NCBI GenBank assembly: GCA_023391425.1
Contig: JAEWAX010000160.1
Location: 1 to 29,964, forward strand
Source of the DNA: Bacillota bacterium
GTDB lineage: Bacteria > Bacillota > Clostridia > Acetivibrionales > DSM-1351
Length of the DNA: 29,964 nucleotides
Direction: 5' to 3'
In this document: piece after piece, positions 23,775 through 29,964 of the stretch
Layout: each line of letters opens with the position of its first letter
Position numbering within the stretch: the first letter of the stretch is position 1
Made by a program: the position numbers and the translations under genes
The notes under the pieces: model-generated
Told to the model about the DNA's origin: nothing
The model's input: the letters and a program-made list of their open reading frames with translations, nothing else
The model's database searches: none

Positions 23775-24116
23775 ATTAAAATAATAGGTAGATTTCTTGA
23801 ACCAAGCCAAGTAGGTGGTGTAATTGATTCGCTAAAAAATAGCGGAATTCAAAGAAGAGATATGATTATAAGCAGCTATGATGAAGAAAAGTTTCAAAGC
23901 ATGATGAATGATGTTAAAGATAATCATATCAACGCAGTCGTTAAAACTGACCAAGATGATCCAGGGCAACTTCAATCATTTGTAAATGGTGTAACTGCGT
24001 TAACTGAAGACAGTGGAATAGTAGTATTTGTTAAATGCGCAAGACATAAAGCCCAAGAAGTCAAATCATTAATGGAACAATCAGGAGCAATGGAAGTTAA
24101 AATTGATGACGATTAA
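23775..24116 (+). CDS. Small protein of unknown function with an apparent ATT start
   Basis: A 113-residue protein I do not recognise. Predicted order strand (KIIGRF), helix (EPSQVGGVIDSLKNSG), strand (DMIISSY), helices, strand (GIVVFVKCA), helix (KAQEVKSLMEQSG), strand (MEVKIDDD) suggests a ferredoxin-like alpha/beta fold. The first ATG in frame is at 23862, but the 29 codons before it read as good protein. The only Shine-Dalgarno, GGGAGG at 23761-23766, is 8 bases before ATT AAA ATA ATA GGT. No ATG, GTG or TTG exists in frame between the stop at 23706 and 23862. So ATT at 23775 is the best start; an 84-residue form from 23862 is the alternative. The neighbour downstream is the spore gene tlp. 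Confidence 0.6.
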   Translation: MKIIGRFLEPSQVGGVIDSLKNSGIQRRDMIISSYDEEKFQSMMNDVKDNHINAVVKTDQDDPGQLQSFVNGVTALTEDSGIVVFVKCARHKAQEVKSLMEQSGAMEVKIDDD

Positions 24117-24203
24117 TAATTAATGAGAATTTGTCAATTGGCTAGATATTTGTCTATAACTATCATGAATAAAAAATATGGATAAAACAAAGGAGAAGAT
24201 ACT

Positions 24204-24431
24204 ATGAGTAAACCAAAACCAGATGATAGAAGCAATAATGTTGATAGAATTCAGTTTAATATTAACCACACTATTCGAAACATGGAAGCAGCAGAAGAAC
24301 TAATCGAAAAAACTGATGACAGGAAGAGCAAAGCTGGTTTAGAAGAAAAGAATGATAGAAGAAGAGATGCCCTTCAGGGGATGAGAGAAGAGATTAGGGA
24401 TGAAGCAAGGAATCAAAAGAAAAATAGATAA
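24204..24431 (+). CDS. tlp: Small acid-soluble spore protein Tlp
   Basis: A 75-residue, highly charged, hydrophilic protein. It has the Tlp signature KPDDRSNNVDRIQ near the N-terminus, then HTIRNMEAAEELIE and EEKNDRRRDALQGMREEIRDEA, in register with Bacillus Tlp as I recall it. Tlp is a minor SASP made in the forespore; its exact job is unclear. AAGGAG precedes the ATG and a clear terminator follows. In Bacillus the gene is under forespore sigma control; no convincing sigma-F/G promoter was found in the 87 bases upstream. Confidence 0.92.
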   Translation: MSKPKPDDRSNNVDRIQFNINHTIRNMEAAEELIEKTDDRKSKAGLEEKNDRRRDALQGMREEIRDEARNQKKNR

Positions 24432-24458
24432 AAAGAATAACCTATCTTATTAATTTTG

Positions 24459-24488
24459 CCCTCGACATTCATATGCCGAGGGTTTTTT
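24459..24488 (+). terminator. Rho-independent terminator of tlp
   Basis: CCCTCG (24459-24464) pairs with CGAGGG (24477-24482), with CAT/ATG pairing inside, followed by six T. Confidence 0.88.
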
Positions 24489-24662
24489 ACTTTACAAGGT
24501 CTCCAATTTATGAGAATATATTGTAATAAAAATAATTTAGTCTTACATAATTTTTACCCATTGAGTACAATTTTTATGATTGTATTTCACTATTTCTCTA
24601 ATGCCATAAGAATCACATGTCTTGGGAATGGTTAAAATTTTTAATTAAGCGAGGTGTTATTG

Positions 24663-25694
24663 ATGGCAAAAGTCTATTTCAAAGCTATTGACTCTTATTT
24701 GAAAACAGAGGAAATAAGCACTGCTGCTGCAAATTTGCTTCAAATCATTCAAGAAAAAGAGGGAATGGAACTAAATAAGTTTATCCCATTGAAGGTTCAT
24801 TTAGGTGAAAAAGGTAATATAACCTTTATTGAACCTAAGAATTTTGATGGAATAATAGATTATTTGACAGAAAAGGGAATTGATACAGCTTTTATCGAAA
24901 CTAATGTATTGTATAAAGGTCAAAGAAATACCATAGATAACCATTTGAATGTTGCTAAAGATCATGGTTTTACGAGAATTCCTGTAATTATAGCTGATGG
25001 TGAAGTTGGTGAGGATTATGAACTTGTTGAAATAAACAAGAAAAATTTTGATTATTGTAAAATTGCTAAAGCAATAGCTAAAGAAAATCAAATAATTGTC
25101 TTAAGTCATTTTAAAGGACATATGCTAGCTGGCTTCGGTGGTGCCATAAAGCAGTTAGCTATGGGGTGTGCCTCCAAGGGTGGAAAATTAGCTCAGCATG
25201 CTAATTCTATACCAAAAATAAGCAGCCATAAATGCAAAGCCTGTAAAGCCTGTGCTGCTAAATGCCCAGAAAAAGCTATAACCGTTATTAAGAAGGCTAA
25301 AATTGATAAAAATAAGTGTGTTGGTTGTGCTTCCTGTATGGCTTCATGTCAATATAATGCCATATCAAACGGTTGGATTGCCTCATTAACAAAATCCTTT
25401 AACGAGAGACTGGCTGAATATGCATATGGTGCCTCGAAGGGTAAAAATAACATATATATAAACTTCGCTTTTAATATAACAAGGAACTGTGATTGTGAAG
25501 GGCATCCAATGAAGCCTATTGCAAAGGACATCGGCGTTTTTGCTTCAACAGATCCAGTAGCTATCGATCAAGCTTGTCTGGATGTTCTTGATAGAAATGA
25601 AGGCAAAACTGTTTTCAAAAGAGGACGTAATACGCTAGTATATGCTGCCAATATTGGCTTGGGAAGCAGGGAGTATGAGTTGATAGAATTGTAA
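24663..25694 (+). CDS. DUF362 domain protein with two [4Fe-4S] clusters
   Basis: A 343-residue cytosolic protein: DUF362 fold (about 1-185 and 235-340) interrupted by a bacterial ferredoxin-like insert with CKACKACAAKCP (C191, C194, C197, C201) and CVGCASCMASC (C219, C222, C225, C229). Two clusters are therefore expected and electron transfer is likely, but the partner reaction is unknown. The ATG at 24663 with GAGGTG 6 bases upstream is chosen; an in-frame GTG at 24654 overlaps the ribosome site. It stands alone between the tlp terminator and the CDF transporter gene, 71 bases away. Confidence 0.9.
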   Translation: MAKVYFKAIDSYLKTEEISTAAANLLQIIQEKEGMELNKFIPLKVHLGEKGNITFIEPKNFDGIIDYLTEKGIDTAFIETNVLYKGQRNTIDNHLNVAKDHGFTRIPVIIADGEVGEDYELVEINKKNFDYCKIAKAIAKENQIIVLSHFKGHMLAGFGGAIKQLAMGCASKGGKLAQHANSIPKISSHKCKACKACAAKCPEKAITVIKKAKIDKNKCVGCASCMASCQYNAISNGWIASLTKSFNERLAEYAYGASKGKNNIYINFAFNITRNCDCEGHPMKPIAKDIGVFASTDPVAIDQACLDVLDRNEGKTVFKRGRNTLVYAANIGLGSREYELIEL

Positions 25695-25765
25695 AATATT
25701 TAATGAAAATTTAAATATACATATACCAATACCAATTTTTTGTTACATACGAAAGGATGAATAAA

Positions 25766-26635
25766 TTGAGCATATCAAATACAAAAGTAAAAGTAGCTAT
25801 GCTATCGGTGTTGTCCAACACAACGCTAATTATTTTGAAAATCATTGCAGGCTTGTTAAGTGGCTCTGTAAGTATAATTTCAGAAGCCATACATTCAGGA
25901 ATGGATCTTGTTGCATCAGCAATTGCACTTTTTTCAGTGAGAGCTTCATCCAAACCAGCAGATAAAGAACATCCTTATGGACATGGAAAAATAGAAAATG
26001 TTTCTGGTGTAATTGAAGGGTTACTTATATTTATAGCGGCATTTCTAATTATTAAGGAAGCTATAACAAAGATACTTAATCCAACAGAAATATCGCAAGC
26101 TTTTATTGGTATTGTTGTTATGGGTATATCTTCAATAGTAAATATTATAGTATCAAGAACGCTTTATAAGGTTGCAAAAAAAGAAGAATCAATTGCTCTT
26201 GAGGCAGATGCGTTGCATTTAAAAACCGATGTTTATACCTCAGCTGGAGTTGCCTTGGGACTTCTACTGATGTATGTAACTGGAAATAGATATCTAGATC
26301 CAATAACTGCTATATTGGTTGCTTTACTGATAGTAAAAGAGGCATGGTCGCTTTGCAGAAATGCTTTTCGCCCATTGCTGGATGTAAGTATTACCGAAGA
26401 AGAGGAACTAAAAATTAAAGAAATTCTAGAAACATATGATGAACAGATAAAAGGGTTCCATAAGCTCAGAACGAGAAAATCAGGAAGTATAAAATACATT
26501 GATTTCCACATGTTTGTAGATGGAGATCTTACAGTTGATGTGGCCCACTCGCTAAGTAAGAAGATAGAGATTGAGCTTGAACAGAATATTAAAAACACAA
26601 ATGTTCATATTCATATAGAGCCTTCAAAAATCTAA
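25766..26635 (+). CDS. Cation diffusion facilitator family transporter
   Basis: A 289-residue CDF (FieF/MamB-like) proton-driven divalent metal exporter. Six membrane segments span about residues 8-205, then a cytoplasmic C-terminal domain ends in HIHIEP. Metal-site motifs are present in helix 2 (SEAIHSGMD) and helix 5 (ADALHLKTD), and HPYGHGKIEN follows helix 2. The in-frame ATG at 25757 abuts GAAAGG with no spacing; the TTG at 25766 has AAAGGA 8 bases upstream and is preferred, costing three residues. Zinc, iron or manganese is the likely substrate. A terminator follows. Confidence 0.9.
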   Translation: MSISNTKVKVAMLSVLSNTTLIILKIIAGLLSGSVSIISEAIHSGMDLVASAIALFSVRASSKPADKEHPYGHGKIENVSGVIEGLLIFIAAFLIIKEAITKILNPTEISQAFIGIVVMGISSIVNIIVSRTLYKVAKKEESIALEADALHLKTDVYTSAGVALGLLLMYVTGNRYLDPITAILVALLIVKEAWSLCRNAFRPLLDVSITEEEELKIKEILETYDEQIKGFHKLRTRKSGSIKYIDFHMFVDGDLTVDVAHSLSKKIEIELEQNIKNTNVHIHIEPSKI

Positions 26636-26683
26636 TTCAAATGCTTCTAGTAATGCTATTATTTAAAAATATATAACAAAAAT

Positions 26684-26724
26684 AAAGAATAGAAGGGCAG
26701 ATAAATTTGCTCTTCTATTCTTTT
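26684..26724 (+). terminator. Terminator after the CDF gene
   Basis: AAAGAATAGAAG (26684-26695) pairs with CTTCTATTCTTT (26712-26723), with four more pairs inside, ending in a T-run. The rest of 26725-26895 holds nothing I can identify. Confidence 0.75.
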
Positions 26725-26895
26725 ACTATCCTTTTACTCCTTAAGCACAAGCCAAGTATCACTTTTAACTTACCCAACAAAATGTGTGCCAAATCCGCTT
26801 AAATTTATCTTGCTGCTCAAAAAATAGGGAATGGACCACTATATTTTAAATGAACTAGCTTGGAGTTCTTTATTCCATTAATCTATATTATTGTA

Positions 26896-26956
26896 TTGAC
26901 TTAATTAGTTTTTTGAATTAGAATGTGACTATAGGGTCACATGACCCGCCGGTCAT
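26896..26956 (+). promoter_or_regulatory. TetR promoter with three overlapping palindromic operators
   Basis: TTGACT (26896-26901), 17 bases, TAGAAT (26919-26924). Directly after the -10 are GTGAC-N6-GTCAC (26925-26940), GGGTCA-CA-TGACCC (26934-26947) and ATGACC-CGCC-GGTCAT (26941-26956). All use the TGACC/GGTCA half-site and together cover the start of transcription. This strongly suggests autorepression by the adjacent TetR protein, perhaps by stacked dimers. Confidence 0.75.
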
Positions 26957-26985
26957 AAATTTAATTTAATAAAAGGCGGTGCATA

Positions 26986-27630
26986 ATGCCAAAGAAAACT
27001 TTTTTAAACCTGAGTGAAGAAAAACAAGAGAAGATTATGAGAGCAGCAATAGCCGAAATTTTAAATAATGGCTATGAAAAAGCTAATATTGGTACTATAG
27101 CAAAAAATGCGGGAGTCGCGAAAGGAAGTATGTATCAATACTTTGAAAATAAAAAGGAACTATTTTTGTTTTCAGTTCAGTGGACTGTAAAGCTAATCAT
27201 GTCAAAATACGGTATTGGTACGGCCAGTGCTAATGATATTAATATTTTTGATTATATGCTTCAAAATTCGAGAAGCATATGGATTCAAATGCGAGAAGAG
27301 CGAGAGCTTATTATATTTATTCAAGATATATTCCTTGGAAAATATAGCAATTTAACTGATGAATCTATGGAGTACATGTTAAGAGTTTCTGATGAATACC
27401 TATTAAAACAAGTTCAAGATGGTAAAAGAAAGGGATATATCAGAAAAGATATCGATGATAAAATACTTTGTCTATACTTGACTGGAGTTTCATATAAAAT
27501 AAAGGAACACATGATGCGAAAAGCCCGTGAGTCAGGAAGGGACATGATAGATGATGATTACGATACTGTAGAAAAAGATATTAATGATATGGTTGAATTG
27601 ATGAAGAATGGTATGGGTAATAGAGAATAA
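26986..27630 (+). CDS. TetR/AcrR family transcriptional regulator of an ABC exporter
   Basis: A 214-residue TetR protein with N-terminal helix-turn-helix (about residues 10-58; EEKQEKIMRAAIAEILNNGYEKA...SMYQYFENKKELF). AAAGGCGGTG precedes the ATG. Three palindromes overlap its promoter. It lies 66 bases upstream of an ABC-2 exporter in the same direction without a terminator between, so it probably represses that operon until an exported compound binds. Identity of the compound unknown. Confidence 0.92.
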   Translation: MPKKTFLNLSEEKQEKIMRAAIAEILNNGYEKANIGTIAKNAGVAKGSMYQYFENKKELFLFSVQWTVKLIMSKYGIGTASANDINIFDYMLQNSRSIWIQMREERELIIFIQDIFLGKYSNLTDESMEYMLRVSDEYLLKQVQDGKRKGYIRKDIDDKILCLYLTGVSYKIKEHMMRKARESGRDMIDDDYDTVEKDINDMVELMKNGMGNRE

Positions 27631-27696
27631 GAAACAAAAAGGATTTAATACCTGGCAGCAAAAAATGGTTTATAAAGATAATTAGGAGGTAATGTT

Positions 27697-28578
27697 ATGG
27701 GCGTCATTGAGATGAAAGATCTTACAAAAAATTATGGCAAGGCAAGGGGAATAATCGACGTTAATCTAAATGTCGAGCAGGGCGAAATCTTTGGATTTAT
27801 CGGACCTAATGGTGCCGGAAAATCAACAGCAATCAGAACACTGCTAGGACTCATCTATCCCACGAGCGGCAGTGCTACTATCTTCGGTAAAAACTGCAAC
27901 TTGTGCCCAGAGGTAAGGAAAGAAGTTGGTTACTTGCCCTCCGAGGTGTTTTACTATGATAACATGAGGGTGATAGATTTACTTAAATATTCTGCATCCT
28001 TTTACAAAAAGGACTGCACCAAGAGAATTAATGAGTTGGCGGAGATTATGAATTTGGACTTGAAAAAGAAGATAGATGACCTTTCCTTCGGAAATAAGAA
28101 GAAGGTTGGTATTGTGCAGGGGCTACTGCATGAGCCAAAATTAATTATACTAGACGAACCCACCAGTGGGCTAGACCCTCTAATGCAGCAGAAATTCTTC
28201 GAACTTATAGGGGAAGAAAACAAAAAAGGTGCAACTGTGTTCTTTTCTTCACACATTCTCAGCGAGGTTCAAAAGATGTGCAGTAGAGTGGCTTTCATAA
28301 AGGATGGAAAGATAATCAAACTAGAAAAAATGAGCACTCTAAAGGAAAACAACTATAAGAGAATTAAGCTCGAGGTTAAAACGGATATTAGCAAGGACTA
28401 TTTACAAATAGGTGGTGTAAGTAAACTTGAAGTCAAAGGCAGAAGTGCAGAATTCATATTCAAGGGTAACATTAATGCAATTATGAAAAAGATTACCGAT
28501 ATTGAGCTTTCAAATATTTCTATTGACGAGCCCGATCTCGAGGAGATTTTCATGCATTACTATACAAAGGAGGACTGA
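27697..28578 (+). CDS. ABC-2 type exporter, ATP-binding subunit
   Basis: A 293-residue ATPase. Walker A GPNGAGKST is at about 36-44, the signature reads LSFGNKKK instead of LSGGQ, Walker B is LIILDEPTSGLDP, and the switch His is in FFSSHILSE. The C-terminal extension (about 215-293) is usual in drug-export ATPases (BcrA-like). TTAGGAGG precedes the ATG. It is followed after 5 bases by a permease gene and then a second permease. The regulator gene upstream suggests inducible export, perhaps of a peptide antibiotic or lipid-like drug. Confidence 0.92.
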   Translation: MGVIEMKDLTKNYGKARGIIDVNLNVEQGEIFGFIGPNGAGKSTAIRTLLGLIYPTSGSATIFGKNCNLCPEVRKEVGYLPSEVFYYDNMRVIDLLKYSASFYKKDCTKRINELAEIMNLDLKKKIDDLSFGNKKKVGIVQGLLHEPKLIILDEPTSGLDPLMQQKFFELIGEENKKGATVFFSSHILSEVQKMCSRVAFIKDGKIIKLEKMSTLKENNYKRIKLEVKTDISKDYLQIGGVSKLEVKGRSAEFIFKGNINAIMKKITDIELSNISIDEPDLEEIFMHYYTKED

Positions 28579-28583
28579 TTATT

Positions 28584-29384
28584 ATGAATATGTATCTCCA
28601 CGAAATAAAATCCCTAAGAAAATCTACCATCATATGGACCTGTACCATGATAGCATTGGCTTTGATTTATTTTTCCGTTTACACTGGCTTTGCCAGTGAT
28701 GCTGCTGACTTTAAAAAATTACTGGCTGGATACCCTGCTTCTGTGAGGGCAATGCTAGGTATTTCTTTGGATAATATCACTTCTATTTTAGGCTTTTATT
28801 CTATGATATTTTCCTTTATATCACTATGTGCAGCCATCCAGGCAATGAATCTCGGCTTGTCTATACTTTCTAAGGAGTCACGTGAGAGAACTGCTGATTT
28901 TCTCCTTGTAAAGCCCATTTCACGCCAGTCTATTGTTAGTGCAAAGCTTCTCGCGGCTCTTACCATGCTTTTAGCAACTAATGTTGTCTATTATATTACA
29001 ACGTCCATAATAGCCTCTTATGTAAAAACATCGGATTACAGTTACAAGTTATTTTTTATGATTAACCTCACAATATTTTTTATACAACTCATACTATTTG
29101 CTATTGGGCTACTTGTTTCAGTGTTTTTTAAAAAACTGAAATCAGTGCTCCCTATATCGCTTGGCATAGTATTCGGATTTTACATTATAGGCGCAATTAT
29201 TGCCACTGACAAAAACGATGCGTCTCGTTTTATCTCTCCTTTTAAATACTTTGACAATAATTATATTATTAAAAATGCAAGCTATGAAACACAATATCTC
29301 ATTGCCGGTGCAATAATTACAATTGTAGCATTAGTGGCAAGTTATATTATTTATACAAAAAAGGATATCCATGCCGTGAGCTAA
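28584..29384 (+). CDS. ABC-2 type exporter permease, first copy
   Basis: A 266-residue integral membrane protein with about six hydrophobic segments and the ABC-2 cytosolic loop ESRERTADFLLVKPISRQSIVSAKLL after the second. AAGGAGG overlaps the ATPase stop codon. It begins MNMYLHEIKSLRKSTIIW, similar to the next gene, so the two permeases are paralogues and may form a heterodimer with the ATPase. Confidence 0.9.
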   Translation: MNMYLHEIKSLRKSTIIWTCTMIALALIYFSVYTGFASDAADFKKLLAGYPASVRAMLGISLDNITSILGFYSMIFSFISLCAAIQAMNLGLSILSKESRERTADFLLVKPISRQSIVSAKLLAALTMLLATNVVYYITTSIIASYVKTSDYSYKLFFMINLTIFFIQLILFAIGLLVSVFFKKLKSVLPISLGIVFGFYIIGAIIATDKNDASRFISPFKYFDNNYIIKNASYETQYLIAGAIITIVALVASYIIYTKKDIHAVS

Positions 29385-29416
29385 AGCTTATGGCTCCAAT
29401 AAAGGAGGTCTGTTTA

Positions 29417-29964
29417 ATGAATATTTTCTTACGAGAACTAAAGGCTAATAGGAAAGCCCTAATTATATGGAGTGTATGCATGTTCTTTCTTGTGGTAAGC
29501 GGTATGGCAAAGTATACAGCCTATTCTAGCGGTGGACAGAGCAATGAAGTTTTTAGCAAAATGCCGTACACTGTTAAAGCGTTACTAGGGATGGGTTCAT
29601 TTGATGTGACAACTATGATAGGCTACTTTGGAATGCTATTCCTTTACATTGAACTTACAGTTGCAATCCATGCTGTTCTTTTGGGTTCCGGTATCATCGC
29701 CAAAGAGGAGCGTGATAAGACAACTGAATTCTTGATAACCAAACCAGTATCACGAACTAGAATAATTACTTCAAAGCTCCTTACTGCTTTTGTGAATATT
29801 TTTATACTTAATATTGTCACACTTATCTCATCAATCACAATGGTTAGTGCTTATAATAAGGGGAAAGATATTTCTAATGAAATAATTATATTCATGGTTA
29901 GTATGTTTATTGTTCAGCTTATTTTCCTATCACTTGGTGCTGCGATTGCGTCAGTATTCAGAAA
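29417..29964 (+). CDS. ABC-2 type exporter permease, second copy (cut by window end)
   Basis: The frame stays open to the last base, giving 182 codons of a permease. It starts MNIFLRELKANRKALIIW after AAAGGAGG, and has KEERDKTTEFLITKPVSRTRIITSKLL, clearly paralogous to the preceding permease. At least three membrane segments are seen before the cut. The rest lies to the right of the window. Confidence 0.9.
   Translation, partial: MNIFLRELKANRKALIIWSVCMFFLVVSGMAKYTAYSSGGQSNEVFSKMPYTVKALLGMGSFDVTTMIGYFGMLFLYIELTVAIHAVLLGSGIIAKEERDKTTEFLITKPVSRTRIITSKLLTAFVNIFILNIVTLISSITMVSAYNKGKDISNEIIIFMVSMFIVQLIFLSLGAAIASVFR

Noticed and set aside
24121..24203. Sigma-G type promoter for tlp (TAGATA then CATGAATA)
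   Set aside because: The spacer is 15 bases, shorter than usual, and both boxes deviate from consensus.
1..29964. CRISPR array, tRNA, rRNA, transposase or phage genes
   Set aside because: No regularly spaced repeats, cloverleaf candidates, rRNA motifs or transposase/integrase motifs were seen by eye.

Overview
The window reads as chromosomal DNA of an AT-rich, low-GC, endospore-forming anaerobic Firmicute (class Clostridia). Supporting evidence is strong AGGAGG-type ribosome binding sites, a Tlp-type small acid-soluble spore protein, a spore-coat type transglutaminase (Tgl), a Bacillus-order riboflavin operon under an FMN riboswitch, a preQ1-I riboswitch, and many DUF-family genes typical of clostridia. 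The genus cannot be fixed from the sequence alone. No rRNA, tRNA, CRISPR array, prophage or transposase gene was seen.

Layout. Bases 1-3850 hold a minus-strand operon for a heterodimeric ABC exporter. Bases 4000-6065 hold a translationally coupled pair of hypothetical proteins (tentatively DUF6323 and DUF6179). A single acyl-CoA ligase follows (6236-7720), then a preQ1 riboswitch-terminator with queT and queF (7784-8931), then an FMN riboswitch-terminator with ribD-ribE-ribBA-ribH (9063-12941). Next comes an unknown gene coupled to tgl (13152-14958), then a TetR regulator inside its own inverted-repeat promoter followed by a DUF998 membrane protein, an AraC/GyrI-like regulator, and a convergent soluble sensor histidine kinase (17717-19585). 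A divergent beta-eliminating lyase of the tryptophanase/tyrosine phenol-lyase family has a leader with an intrinsic terminator (19802-21549). A second TetR and a metallo-beta-lactamase-fold hydrolase follow. After a large foldback repeat comes a small protein that seems to start at ATT, then tlp, a DUF362 iron-sulfur protein, a cation diffusion facilitator, and a TetR-controlled ABC-2 exporter with two paralogous permeases, the second cut by the window end.

Regulation is dense: two riboswitches with terminators, one probable attenuated leader, three TetR-type palindromic operators, and several sigma-A promoters with 17-base spacers. Several coding starts were moved from the longest open frame to better placed starts, including TTG starts at 4214 and 25766 and an apparent ATT start at 23775.

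The most unusual structure is an intergenic foldback repeat family with three copies (97-135, 12982-13098, 23155-23559). The largest copy can fold into one long nested hairpin whose tip carries two small hairpins with GGA in their loops, resembling CsrA-binding sites. A second intergenic repeat (11067-11095 and 15726-15792) shares both ends but differs by an insertion. The catabolic lyase is also notable because it lacks the family's active-site Arg next to the PLP-binding Asp.
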